Positions 26,398 through 35,978 of a DNA stretch of 64,000 nt are shown here, one piece after another. The notes under the pieces are model-generated. The model saw nothing but the letters and a program-made list of their open reading frames with translations. It was not told where the DNA came from and did not search any database. Position 1 is the stretch's first letter; the number at the start of each line of letters is the position of its first letter. The stretch is from contig NZ_SLZR01000004.1 in assembly GCF_004341165.1 (NCBI RefSeq), positions 1-64,000 on the forward strand. The letters run 5' to 3'. Source of the stretch: Reinekea marinisedimentorum. Its GTDB lineage: Bacteria; Pseudomonadota; Gammaproteobacteria; Pseudomonadales; Natronospirillaceae. A program made the translations under genes and the position numbers.

Positions 26398-27243
26398 TTA
26401 CTTGGTTAAAGACTCTGGACACGGCGTTTTAAAATTATAGTAGGCTCTCAGTGCATTCCATTGTTCGCGATTTTTATCTTGATTTACATTTGCACGGGAG
26501 AGAGTAACCTTTCTGGACCCAGCCACGGGTATAGCACGCTCACTAACAACTGCTGAACGTCTACATACAGTACCATTTAAAAACGACATTGCCTTAAACC
26601 ACAAATCATCGGCCTTAGGCGAAAGTTTCAAGTAGATGTCTGAAGAGTAAACCTCGGGTGTCAATAATGAACCCGGTGGATACAATACCCCACCATAACC
26701 AGCAGGCATAATAGCCAAAGAAGATGTTCCATAAGGGATATTATTACTCCATTGCACATAAGGGAGCGTATTGCCCTGTTCATCATACATTACGTAACGG
26801 CAGGTATTCGCAATAATTTGGTCTGGAAAAGCTTTATGCTCATTATAGAGTAACTCCAGCCAATCATTCGGGTATATTAGATCATCATCACAGGTAACAA
26901 TATTAGATTGCTGGAATTCAGCCAGAGTCTCTACTAATTTAAGGTGCGGACAATCGAGCTTAGAAAACCGAATTTCGAATATATCGCCTTCTAACTCTTT
27001 GAGCCTCTTGGGTATTTCATTACGCAAAGACTCATTAAGCCATAACAACATTTTTTCCGGACGGTAACTTTGGGTTAGTACACTGCGAATAGTATAGTGA
27101 ATGATCGGCAATCTGCTGGGTATTGATGTTAAAGAAATGACCACCGGCAATGCAGGCTTGGATACATCATTAAGAGATTCAAGGCTAACAGAGCGCAACT
27201 TAATTGCTGCCGGAATAAACTGAAAAAACTCTTTAAGCTTCAT
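26398..27243 (-). CDS. Glycosyltransferase-like protein, family 2 type
   Basis: A 281-residue cytosolic protein with a GT-A fold start (VVISLTSIPSRLPIIHYTIRSVL), a segment EKMLLWLNES and the metal-binding motif TCDDDLIYPNDWL. The C-terminal part has PKADDLWFKAMSFLNG, where a DDLW motif often contributes to acceptor or catalytic-base binding. It probably adds a sugar to the surface glycan assembled by the genes upstream. Donor and acceptor are unknown. Confidence 0.75.
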   Translation of the reverse strand: MKLKEFFQFIPAAIKLRSVSLESLNDVSKPALPVVISLTSIPSRLPIIHYTIRSVLTQSYRPEKMLLWLNESLRNEIPKRLKELEGDIFEIRFSKLDCPHLKLVETLAEFQQSNIVTCDDDLIYPNDWLELLYNEHKAFPDQIIANTCRYVMYDEQGNTLPYVQWSNNIPYGTSSLAIMPAGYGGVLYPPGSLLTPEVYSSDIYLKLSPKADDLWFKAMSFLNGTVCRRSAVVSERAIPVAGSRKVTLSRANVNQDKNREQWNALRAYYNFKTPCPESLTK

Positions 27244-27335
27244 TATTGGTTTTAACCGTACTTGTTTTCAGTGCGTTAAAATATCACAGGTAACTAGATC
27301 GTGACTAATTAAACGCCTAGTTAACATTTCACGAA

Positions 27336-28661
27336 CTAGTTCTTGAAATCCCGAAAGTAGATAGAGCTAAAATAGGTGCCTAGTATAATTGTAAGTAAAT
27401 AAGGCCCAACCCAAAAAAACATATAAGATTCAAAGCAAGACATCACCAGAAACAACGTTGAACTATATATAAATATCTTCTGCATGGGTGGTTCCGCGCG
27501 CTTCAGATTTGAAAAGCCTATAATAAATGGAGCAAACGCCAATAGAGTACCAAGCACTCCATAGCCCAGAGTCATTTCAATAAAGCTGTTATGGAGGTGC
27601 CCGAACCGCTCCTTCACCCACTCAGGATGATTAGGTGACTGACTTATAACGTCTTTACGAACTTTCCCACCATAGCCAATTATTGGCTTTTCTTTTATCC
27701 ACTCGATGGCTTCGATCCAGGTATTAATACGTATGCCAATACTGCTATAAGGTACATCGTCCCATTGCTGATGGACAATTGCATTTAAAGTTTCACTTTC
27801 AGGTGCAAAGCGCACCACTAACCTGTTGGCTGCTAATACTCCAAGTCCAATAACCGCGCACACAACCAGTGTAACAAAAGTTTTATTCCAGGTTTGTTTA
27901 CTAACTCCTTTGCTTTTACCCAAACCACATTTAAAAAGCCAACGGATAAACAACACCATGCCGGAGACCAACAAACCTAAAATTGCAGCCCTGGTTTGCG
28001 AACCCCAAATACTTATAAGGCTAATTATTACTAGAACACCCAAACTACCACTAAGCCATAAACGGGAGCGGATGCCCCAATAACTAAAGTAGCTCAAGCA
28101 GCCAATAAGAACCAACGAAAATAACAAACCAACATGCTGAGCATTTAATGGTTCCAAAGCATAGTCAACTCTTTTCCCTTGAGTTAACGTATGCAACTGA
28201 TCGATAAATTCCGGCTTTGTCACAATGGCAAATAGCAATCCTAATACAGCCACTAAAAATAAAAGACCAATAGAACGCTTATTTCCAGCTAGCCACCAAG
28301 CCATAGGGAAAAACAGATAAATTCTTGCTAGCTTCTCGAAATCAGCATATTTAACGGCCTGCTCGGGATTTAAAAGATAATTAATCCCAAAAAAGACAAA
28401 CGGCGCAACTATTGCCAACGCCCATAATTTCAGCAATATATTTTTCTTTAACTGTTGCCAATTAGTGACCAACGGGTATATAAATAACAGTGTAGAAATA
28501 GCCTCTGGCCAACGATTAAGCGAGGTTGGTGTCCATAATTTAATAAAGACAGCAACGAAACTAGCAATTAAGGCCACCCAAACCAATAGATTAGGGCCCC
28601 GGTTATAATTAGATGGAAACCAATGATTTACATTTGGCATTGTTAAAGCATAAATATTCAC
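27336..28661 (-). CDS. waaL: O-antigen ligase family protein
   Basis: A 441-residue polytopic membrane protein with about 11-12 segments. The large periplasmic loop near residues 285-370 contains GIRINTWIEAIEWI, PNHPEWVKERFGHLHNSFIE and then the GYGVLG turn typical of the WaaL/Wzy_C domain (H-N-S-F). Members transfer lipid-linked glycan to lipid A core, or polymerise it. A separate polymerase-like gene exists at 30991, so this one is more likely the ligase. An in-frame ATG seven codons later is an alternative start. Confidence 0.8.
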   Translation of the reverse strand: MNIYALTMPNVNHWFPSNYNRGPNLLVWVALIASFVAVFIKLWTPTSLNRWPEAISTLLFIYPLVTNWQQLKKNILLKLWALAIVAPFVFFGINYLLNPEQAVKYADFEKLARIYLFFPMAWWLAGNKRSIGLLFLVAVLGLLFAIVTKPEFIDQLHTLTQGKRVDYALEPLNAQHVGLLFSLVLIGCLSYFSYWGIRSRLWLSGSLGVLVIISLISIWGSQTRAAILGLLVSGMVLFIRWLFKCGLGKSKGVSKQTWNKTFVTLVVCAVIGLGVLAANRLVVRFAPESETLNAIVHQQWDDVPYSSIGIRINTWIEAIEWIKEKPIIGYGGKVRKDVISQSPNHPEWVKERFGHLHNSFIEMTLGYGVLGTLLAFAPFIIGFSNLKRAEPPMQKIFIYSSTLFLVMSCFESYMFFWVGPYLLTIILGTYFSSIYFRDFKN

Positions 28662-28834
28662 AAAATAAATTCTCTACAAGCAACTAGTAGCCATATTTAT
28701 TCACATGGGTAAATAATTAGGACTAGCTATTAATCAATTTCTAAGGGTGGCATCCAATAAATACCCCTCCCCTAAAATCTACATACTGCTGGCCAGTTTT
28801 CAAACAAAGCCTAAAAAAACAATCACTAATAAGC

Positions 28835-29926
28835 CTACTGCTCTGAACTTACTACCTGTGCAACCAACTCGCGAACACCATCTTTAAAGTGCTCTACCCC
28901 AAAAACCTCTGCATGAGAGCGAATCCCCTGGCTACTAAACACTCTACCTTCAAAACAATTAACAGCATCATTCAGTGATTCTACAGTTTGATCCCTAAAA
29001 AACACACCCGTCACACCTTCCACCACAGTTTCAAGAGCCCCGCCTTTAGCAAAGGCTATCACTGGCTTGCCACAAGCCATTGCCTCCAAAGGAACAATGC
29101 CAAAGTCTTCTACACCGGGAAAAACTAAAGCTTTACAGCCTGAAAGGAGCCGATTCAATTCGGCAAAAGAGCAACGACCCAGCAACTGAACATTTTTATT
29201 AGCAATCTTGTTAAGCTCATTAAACTGTTCACCCTCTCCCGCAATCTTTAATTCCTTGCCACTTTCATTAAATGCTTCGACAGCAAGATCGACTCTCTTA
29301 TATCCAACCAACTGCCCTATCATTAAGTAATAGCCTTCATTACTCTCTACGACAGAAAAGTCCTGAGTAGACACAGGTGGATTTATAACTGTAGATTCTC
29401 TGCCATAATAAGACTTTATGCGCTTGGCAACAAAACGACTATTTGCAATAAAATGAGTAACTTGTTGTGCAGATAGCTGATCCCACCGCCTCATATAATG
29501 CATCAAAAATGGCATTACCATTCGTTTTACTGCGCCGGCACTAGATTTATACTCCCCGTACATATCCCATGCATATCGCATAGGTGAATGACAATAGCAA
29601 ATATGAGGAACACCAGGTGGTGGAATAACACCCTTAGCAGGCCCGGATTCACTTGAAATAATCAGGTCATACCCAGAAAGATCCAGCTCTTCTAATGCCA
29701 ACGGCATTAACGGCAAGTACATCTGATACTTTTTTTTAGCAAAGGGCAAACGGGCTATAAAGGTCTCCACTACCTTGTGTTTACTTATTACACTATCTAC
29801 AAACGGCCGAGCATCATAAACATGCGTATAAATATCGGCATCTGGGAATAAATCACATAAAGCCTCAAGTACTCTTTCGCCACCTCTGAGGTTTACTAAC
29901 CAATAATGAATAATTGCTACTTTCAC
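28835..29926 (-). CDS. Glycosyltransferase family 4 (mannosyltransferase-like)
   Basis: A 363-residue retaining GT-B enzyme. The N-terminal domain starts KVAIIHYWLVNLRGGERVLE, has ICYCHSPMRYAWDMYGEY and continues with FIANSRFVAKRIK. The C-terminal domain has LMIGQLVGYKRVDLAV and the E-x7-E motif in EDFGIVPLEAMACGKPVIAF. This pattern is close to WbaZ/WbdA-like mannosyltransferases. It ends a run of overlapping genes from 34312 down; a 173-base gap separates it from the ligase gene. Confidence 0.88.
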   Translation of the reverse strand: MKVAIIHYWLVNLRGGERVLEALCDLFPDADIYTHVYDARPFVDSVISKHKVVETFIARLPFAKKKYQMYLPLMPLALEELDLSGYDLIISSESGPAKGVIPPPGVPHICYCHSPMRYAWDMYGEYKSSAGAVKRMVMPFLMHYMRRWDQLSAQQVTHFIANSRFVAKRIKSYYGRESTVINPPVSTQDFSVVESNEGYYLMIGQLVGYKRVDLAVEAFNESGKELKIAGEGEQFNELNKIANKNVQLLGRCSFAELNRLLSGCKALVFPGVEDFGIVPLEAMACGKPVIAFAKGGALETVVEGVTGVFFRDQTVESLNDAVNCFEGRVFSSQGIRSHAEVFGVEHFKDGVRELVAQVVSSEQ

Positions 29927-29939
29927 AGTGTCTCTCTAA

Positions 29940-31016
29940 TCACAACAACCGATATGTATTTAAAGTTTCTTTTACCATTAGGCCTTTAGAGTAGTTGCCT
30001 TCAACAACTACTTTTGCGTCATCAGACATTTTCTGCCAAGCCACACCTTCTAACTTCAAGGATGCCTTAATGAGACTTGATAATTCTCTAACATTACCCG
30101 ATTCATACAGCCAACCACCCTCTCCAGAACGAATGAGTTCTCTATTTCCGGTAACATTAGAGAGAATGCAAGGTACCCCTTCAGCCATAGCTTCCAAGGG
30201 CGCGAAGGGCAACCCTTCCCAGCGAGACGTATTTATAAAGACTTTAGCATCAGAATAGTTACTTCTTGGCGACTTAACATTACCTGCTAACCTAACATTA
30301 TCTAGACTATATTTTCGACATAAACCCTGAATTTCACATTTCCCTTCACCATCACCATAGATTACAACTTTAGGTGAAATGTGCTCTTCCTTAAGGATAT
30401 ACAATGCTTCAATTAACTCTTTAGTATTCTTCTGATAGTCATACCTTGAAACGACATATATAGCATGCCGCTCACAATCGACTTCGTTAGAAACGACCGT
30501 ACTATCAACACCGTTTACAACTACCGATGTTTTCTTATCAATCTTAATTGGCAAGTAGTCAGATATTTGCTGTAGCTCAGTATTTGATACACATATAAAT
30601 CGATCAGTAAGCAGAGAAAGCAGCGATTCGTAACACGCATACACTGCTTTTTTAAATTTTCCATACTCACCAACATGAAACCCATGGAAAGTATGCACAA
30701 TCTTCGATTTACAAAACAACCTTAACAACCGGGAATATACACCTGCCCCCTTCCCATGAGAGTGAACAATAGTAATGTTATTTTTTCTAACAAAACTCAC
30801 CAAACCCAATAGAGCTCTAACTTCAAACTTTCGATGGGGGATCTCAATAACATTAATTTTCCCAACCAAATCAGAAAACACCTGATAATAAGGTTTGTCA
30901 GGAGGGCATGCGATATAACAATCCACCCCATTGCTGATCAACCCTTCTACAAGATTCTTGACATGCTCCGGCCCGCCGCCCTGATCGGCCCTAGATGTTA
31001 TATGTATTACGGCCAT
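29940..31016 (-). CDS. Glycosyltransferase family 4
   Basis: A 358-residue GT-B enzyme. DQGGGPEHVKNLVEGL, IVHSHGKGAGVYSR and FHGFHVGEYGKFK mark the N-terminal acceptor domain; VSRYDYQKNTKELIEAL and SRWEGLPFAPLEAMAEGVPCI mark the C-terminal nucleotide-sugar domain. The start overlaps the upstream polymerase-like gene by 26 bases, so translation is coupled. The donor sugar is not predictable. Confidence 0.88.
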   Translation of the reverse strand: MAVIHITSRADQGGGPEHVKNLVEGLISNGVDCYIACPPDKPYYQVFSDLVGKINVIEIPHRKFEVRALLGLVSFVRKNNITIVHSHGKGAGVYSRLLRLFCKSKIVHTFHGFHVGEYGKFKKAVYACYESLLSLLTDRFICVSNTELQQISDYLPIKIDKKTSVVVNGVDSTVVSNEVDCERHAIYVVSRYDYQKNTKELIEALYILKEEHISPKVVIYGDGEGKCEIQGLCRKYSLDNVRLAGNVKSPRSNYSDAKVFINTSRWEGLPFAPLEAMAEGVPCILSNVTGNRELIRSGEGGWLYESGNVRELSSLIKASLKLEGVAWQKMSDDAKVVVEGNYSKGLMVKETLNTYRLL

Positions 31017-32076
31017 CAGATTCCCTAATAAACATACTCAATCCAATCCAAACACACCATTCACTTAACCCGTTTAAAGTAAGAAAACATACAGCCAAAA
31101 ATAAAAGCAGAATTAAGCCGGATGCACTTAAGCACTTTATCAACTTCAGAATCGCAAAATAGCAATATACAAAAGCGACAAATCCAAACTCAGATAATAT
31201 CTGCAAATAGATTGAATGTTGTTGATGAGTTATCCATGGCCGCATAGGTGTATACGTCATGTAATCACGAACGACGTTTGTTCCGTTAAAGTAGCCCACA
31301 CCAAGTAGCCAATTGTCAGCCCCCATTAAGCTATAAGCGACATGGTAAACATATCTATCAGATAGCAAAGTATTTATCACTTCCCAATAACTTGAACCAA
31401 AAAAATAATCAAAAGCAATGAGTACAGCCGGATATAAAAAACAACCTGTAATAAGTATCGACACGAGCAAGCGGTATAATGTTTTTGGTACAAAATACCA
31501 AACATATACGACAACAACCAATACCAGCAAAACAGCCCGACTAACAAACAAGAACTGAGTTAACACACATAAAAGACACAGCACATACCACTTTCTAAAT
31601 AAAGCGATCAGAGAAAAGGATGCAAACAGCAAAGCGGAAAAATTGGCGTCTCCACCAATGCCTACATAACGCCTAAAGCCCAATCCAAAAATCCTACGTA
31701 CAGAATCTCCAAGGTTCAGAGGTGCTGAATAGATAAGCTCAAATAAGACAGAAAGAACATTAATTAAGACTAAAAAAAGAATGATATGACGTAAGGACTC
31801 AAAAGATAGTGTTTTTCGCACCCAAAATGATAGAGAAAACAACAAAAACAATTGCATTAATCGAAGGGTGGTAACTATATCTAATTGCACAAACCAATAA
31901 GAAATTTGAACGACAAAAAGAAACAAAGCAAATAGTACGTATCTATTAACCTTAGCTTTCTCAACCATAGTTGGCAGCCCAAAACTTCCTACTATAGGTA
32001 AAACACCATTCGTGTATGTTAATAGTGATGAAAATGACTTAACTGCACCAATGGCATACAGCCATGAAAACCTCAT
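30991..32076 (-). CDS. Wzy-like polysaccharide polymerase
   Basis: A 361-residue membrane protein with about 10-11 segments. It has a longer periplasmic loop containing GLGFRRYVGIGGDANFSALL and a second one with RPWITHQQHSIYLQILSEFG. The paired loops and H-x-x-H-S motif fit O-antigen/EPS polymerases, which join repeat units on undecaprenyl diphosphate in the periplasm. It sits between the sulfotransferase and a GT4, in an operon with a Wzx flippase. Sequence is too variable in this family for a firm name. Confidence 0.7.
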   Translation of the reverse strand: MRFSWLYAIGAVKSFSSLLTYTNGVLPIVGSFGLPTMVEKAKVNRYVLFALFLFVVQISYWFVQLDIVTTLRLMQLFLLFSLSFWVRKTLSFESLRHIILFLVLINVLSVLFELIYSAPLNLGDSVRRIFGLGFRRYVGIGGDANFSALLFASFSLIALFRKWYVLCLLCVLTQFLFVSRAVLLVLVVVVYVWYFVPKTLYRLLVSILITGCFLYPAVLIAFDYFFGSSYWEVINTLLSDRYVYHVAYSLMGADNWLLGVGYFNGTNVVRDYMTYTPMRPWITHQQHSIYLQILSEFGFVAFVYCYFAILKLIKCLSASGLILLLFLAVCFLTLNGLSEWCVWIGLSMFIRESDGRNTYNI

Positions 32077-32987
32077 AACTTGTACCCGTGTGACTTCAAT
32101 AACGGGTACAATAAAACTCCAAAAATCACTCTCTTAAATTTGGAAGTGTTTTTTAACCAACGATCATCTCTTGAGACCTTTAAAATTTTATTGAACCTTA
32201 TTGGATTCCCTGATAAAGCATGACTAGGACTATTATGTTGCTCGTCTAAGTCTAAAGACATATCTGGCACACCTGTCATGAACTCAGACAAGCCTGAATA
32301 TGAGCCAACAGGATCTACACAGAAGTCTTCATACCTTATGGTTATCTTTTGATCACGAGAATAGAACAACTTAACAAATTTGCAGGACACATCTATTAAT
32401 GCCCACAACAAAGAACTGTACACAAAAGAATGCCTATCCATATAGACTTCTTCGTCTTTTATTTCAGGCCTCTTTTTTACGGTTGTCCAAGAGTACGCAA
32501 CAGCCCTTGGATCTCTAACCAAGTGAACTAGTCGAACATCCACATTACGAGCTAATAAAATTTTCGCTGCAAGCGCCCTGAAAGGAAATTTAGACGAGTC
32601 TACAATTACTGATTTTCCAGCCTTGGAAAAAATATAATCCAATAACATCATATTTACTGCCGTATATTCTTGAGATTCCTTTCTATAACATCCAAAATAC
32701 CTACTCAAAAGCAAACGATAAAAATTTCGAAGTCTCTCGAAGAAGTTAAAATACCCATAATCACTAGTTAGCTCTAACCGGGCAGTTTTTTTTGCTAACT
32801 CTGACCAAAACAAACAATCAAATACAGTATCGCCACAACTACACAGCTGATTTTTCCCTATAGATCGAGAGAAAAAATACCTCAACTCGCCAACAGCAAA
32901 ACAAAATTTGTTTCTTTCAAGCAACAAGTCAATCAATGTTGAGCCACTTCTACCTGCACCAACAAACACAACCAGCGTCTTCTTCAT
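32073..32987 (-). CDS. Sulfotransferase family protein (1)
   Basis: A 304-residue PAPS-dependent sulfotransferase-like enzyme. The 5'-phosphosulfate-binding loop VVFVGAGRSGSTLIDLLLE and the 3'-phosphate motif VRLVHLVRDPRAVAYSW are both clear, with a later KITIRYEDFCVDP strand that is also family-typical. CSCGDTVFDC may bind a metal or form disulfides. The stop overlaps the polymerase gene by 4 bases. It lies inside the Wzx/Wzy operon, so sulfation of the lipid-linked repeat unit before export is likely (inference). Confidence 0.85.
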   Translation of the reverse strand: MKKTLVVFVGAGRSGSTLIDLLLERNKFCFAVGELRYFFSRSIGKNQLCSCGDTVFDCLFWSELAKKTARLELTSDYGYFNFFERLRNFYRLLLSRYFGCYRKESQEYTAVNMMLLDYIFSKAGKSVIVDSSKFPFRALAAKILLARNVDVRLVHLVRDPRAVAYSWTTVKKRPEIKDEEVYMDRHSFVYSSLLWALIDVSCKFVKLFYSRDQKITIRYEDFCVDPVGSYSGLSEFMTGVPDMSLDLDEQHNSPSHALSGNPIRFNKILKVSRDDRWLKNTSKFKRVIFGVLLYPLLKSHGYKL

Positions 32988-33031
32988 ATATATCTCATGT
33001 ACTATTATTTAATAAAAAACCAGCTTCATCG

Positions 33032-34312
33032 TTAGGCCTTTACAATCCATTGCAAACCAGGAACAGTCACAAAACCAAGCCTTTTATAAACAAAATATGC
33101 TGCAAGGGAGTTGTTAATAACAACACCTAAAGAAAGCCCAACCGCAGCACCTTTAACACCGAAAAACAACACACCAAAAACAGTGAAAAGTAAATTTAAA
33201 ACACACCCCACAAGTACAATATTATGCATCACCTTTTCATTGTTAGTCATATTCAATATATACCCTACAGACCCCGTCATAACATTCACTATTTGCCCTG
33301 CCATAATAATAAGAAGCAATGGATATGCAGAGACATATTGAGGACCAAAAAAACCTAATAACAACGGACCATACACAATCAAAACAATAATCAATGGCAC
33401 TGTAACCACAGCCAACAGGTTTGCGGAAAATTTAGCCAAATATTGAAAATCAGATAGCTTATTCTGGGCGTATAGCTTCGCAAATCTAGGACCAACAACA
33501 CCATTAAATGACATCAAGAAAAACACGATAACCTGAGCAACCCTTTGAGCCACATTAATCTCTGCAACAGACTCTGGTTGCAAAAATAAACCAACTATAG
33601 GTATTGCAGCCCAAGAAGTAAGGTAAAATGCCAATTGCATTATTAAGAATTTATTAGCTAATCGAAGAACATCAGCTTTAGCAACCTTAAGCTCTTCTGC
33701 CCTATGGACAATTACCTCTTTAACGGCAAAAAACATAGAAAAAGACATAACTGCTAACGTTGATAATGAATAAATACCCGCAACCGTCAGCAAATTTAGA
33801 TCATTCCCCGCTGCACCCCACAAAAAACATAGCGCCACAGCGACACCAGAAAAACTCCCCTGTTCCAACAAGGATGATACATAAGCCTTATCTACCGAAC
33901 AGTACCATCCTAAAAGAAGAAACATGAACGTCTGAGCAATAAGATAAACAATGAAAAAGCATATAGCTGCGACGCTTTGCACCTTTCCCATGTAGAGAAG
34001 TAATAGGGCGATCGCACAAAATAAAATAATAGCAAAGAGAAGCCTTGGTATAATTATTCGAATACAGGCAGACCAGATCTGAAACGCACCGACCATATCC
34101 GTACGTTCTGAAATCAATTTGATCAGTGCATTCTGCATTCCCGACTGGCCGTATATAGCCAGTCCCATTGCAATAACTTGAAGCAATACAAACTGACCAT
34201 AATCACCAGAGTTAAGCCAAAGAGCAAACATAACATGCATGGCTAAAACCATGCAGACAGAAACGCCTTTTGCACCAATGTTCAAAATTACTTTGGAAAC
34301 TAAATCTCTCAC
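33032..34312 (-). CDS. wzx: Wzx-like polysaccharide flippase
   Basis: A 426-residue MATE/MOP-superfamily membrane protein with about 12-14 segments (start VILNIGAKGVSVCMVLAMHV, then the pattern of paired helices, and GPRFAKLYAQNKLSDF in a cytosolic loop). It should flip undecaprenyl-linked oligosaccharide across the inner membrane. It lies directly after the initiating transferase and before the sulfotransferase in one operon. Confidence 0.85.
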   Translation of the reverse strand: MRDLVSKVILNIGAKGVSVCMVLAMHVMFALWLNSGDYGQFVLLQVIAMGLAIYGQSGMQNALIKLISERTDMVGAFQIWSACIRIIIPRLLFAIILFCAIALLLLYMGKVQSVAAICFFIVYLIAQTFMFLLLGWYCSVDKAYVSSLLEQGSFSGVAVALCFLWGAAGNDLNLLTVAGIYSLSTLAVMSFSMFFAVKEVIVHRAEELKVAKADVLRLANKFLIMQLAFYLTSWAAIPIVGLFLQPESVAEINVAQRVAQVIVFFLMSFNGVVGPRFAKLYAQNKLSDFQYLAKFSANLLAVVTVPLIIVLIVYGPLLLGFFGPQYVSAYPLLLIIMAGQIVNVMTGSVGYILNMTNNEKVMHNIVLVGCVLNLLFTVFGVLFFGVKGAAVGLSLGVVINNSLAAYFVYKRLGFVTVPGLQWIVKA

Positions 34313-34374
34313 AATCTGCTCAACTTCTTAAGCTGACTAAATTAAAGCAAGCAGCAGACTCGTAACTTGAAAAC

Positions 34375-35763
34375 TTATTTAGCAGAGGAGTCATGAAACA
34401 CCTTGATCGCCGTTAACAATAAAATTTTAATATCCAGCCAAATACTCCAGCTCTCAATATAATATAGATCTGCCTCTATCCGGGCGTGAAGATCGGTATC
34501 GCCACGCAAGCCTATTACCTGTGCCCAGCCTGTAATGCCTCCCTTCACCATATGTTTTTGCATATAGCGCGGAATCTCAGACTTAAACTGCTCTACAAAC
34601 TCAGTACGCTCAGGTCTTGGACCAACAATAGACATATCGCCCTTCAGTACATTAATGAATTGAGGAAGCTCATCCAAACTTGTTTTACGTATAAACGAAC
34701 CAAAACGTGTGGTTGTTTTAGAACCTGCATCACCCCATTTAACACCGTTTTCTTCTATATCTACCGGCATACTACGAAACTTAAGCATATTAAAGCGCTT
34801 TCCATTCCACGAAACCCGCTCTTGCTTGTAAAAAACCGGCCCTGGCGAGGTTAACTTGACACCAATAGCCAGCACCAATAAAACAGGAGAAGACAAAATC
34901 AGAAATACTAGTGAAAGAACCTTGTCTTCGAGCCACTTAAGAACCTCTCCCCAGCCAAAAATAGGCGAAACAGATAGATTCACAACCGGCAAGCTGCCTA
35001 CTTCAGCAACAGAATGATTTATTAAGTCGAAGCCAAAAAAGTCTGGGATATAACGGATAGGACAAGGGGCAATAGAAAGTGTGTCTAAAAGGTTTTTAAG
35101 CGATTCAGCCTCAGAAATAGGTAAAGCGAGCCATATTTCGTCTAGCTCTCCACTCACGACTTGCTGAACTAGCCACTCAGCGGCTTCTGGGTTAATACCA
35201 TGTGTCTTCTTTTTATCTGTATCTGTGACATCAGTCACATAATAAAAGCTGGGCTTTAACCCAAGCCATGGAGACAACTCCAGCTCTTTTATGGCGCGGT
35301 ACAATGAGCTACCGTCTCCCAATAGAGCAATCTTTTTAACGTTGTACCCACGCTTTCTTAGCCTATCGAGTGTCTTCCGGACTAAATATCTATATATACA
35401 GATGAAAGCCAGAGAGCACAGATACCAAAGACCCAACCACATCCGGCTATAGTCGGCACTCACCTTCAAAGCAACAGAAATAAGGGCCAGCAAACCAAAA
35501 ATAGTGGTTACGGCGCCCAATGCCCTACCCACTTCACGCGTTTTAGTTGCACCACGCCATGCCCTGTACATTCCTGCAGATTGGAATATAAGAACTAGCA
35601 ATAACGTAGCAACAAACAGCGCTACTACAAACTTCATTTGAAGCACGACAAAACCATAAACCCAGATATAACCAATCCAGAAAGCTGCAAATAACAGCGC
35701 GACATCTGCCACTCTCATAAACAGAGACAGCAAGACATTCCTCTCCCTTTGAACAAACCTCAA
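34375..35763 (-). CDS. Polyprenyl glycosylphosphotransferase (WcaJ type)
   Basis: A 462-residue initiating enzyme that moves sugar-1-phosphate, usually glucose or galactose, to undecaprenyl phosphate. Four N-terminal membrane segments, a cytosolic Rossmann-like region (KIALLGDGSSLYRAIKEL) and then a re-entrant helix precede the catalytic core. The core has KLTSPGPVFYKQERVSWNG, the FKFRSM-like LKFRSM and SIVGPRPERTEFVEQF, and ends GITGWAQVIGLRGDTD. It is the first gene of the minus-strand Wzx/Wzy operon and divergent from the WecA-like gene. Confidence 0.9.
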   Translation of the reverse strand: MRFVQRERNVLLSLFMRVADVALLFAAFWIGYIWVYGFVVLQMKFVVALFVATLLLVLIFQSAGMYRAWRGATKTREVGRALGAVTTIFGLLALISVALKVSADYSRMWLGLWYLCSLAFICIYRYLVRKTLDRLRKRGYNVKKIALLGDGSSLYRAIKELELSPWLGLKPSFYYVTDVTDTDKKKTHGINPEAAEWLVQQVVSGELDEIWLALPISEAESLKNLLDTLSIAPCPIRYIPDFFGFDLINHSVAEVGSLPVVNLSVSPIFGWGEVLKWLEDKVLSLVFLILSSPVLLVLAIGVKLTSPGPVFYKQERVSWNGKRFNMLKFRSMPVDIEENGVKWGDAGSKTTTRFGSFIRKTSLDELPQFINVLKGDMSIVGPRPERTEFVEQFKSEIPRYMQKHMVKGGITGWAQVIGLRGDTDLHARIEADLYYIESWSIWLDIKILLLTAIKVFHDSSAK

Positions 35764-35885
35764 AAAAGGCCCCCTAACTAAATACTGATCACTCTGAATT
35801 TACGCAGATTATAAGCAAATCAAAGACTTATAGCACTTAAAAAAACGGACCGCATGGTAAACAAACAATACTTATTCAGACTTTT

Positions 35886-35936
35886 GTAAGGTAATCTTTC
35901 ACGTTTATGATTACCTTACCTATCACATGGGTGATA
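35886..35936. promoter_or_regulatory. Two inverted repeats in the divergent promoter region of the two initiating enzymes
   Basis: GTAAGGTAATC (35886-35896) and GATTACCTTAC (35909-35919) are exact inverted copies around 12 bases. A second palindrome, TATCAC-ATGG-GTGATA, follows at 35921-35936. They lie in the 215-base gap between two divergent operons and lack T-runs, so operator sites are more likely than terminators. The regulator is unknown and no JUMPstart/ops sequence was seen. Confidence 0.5.
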
Positions 35937-35978
35937 AACTGCCGGAAAATTTAGAGCGCATAATAGCTAATTATTAAA

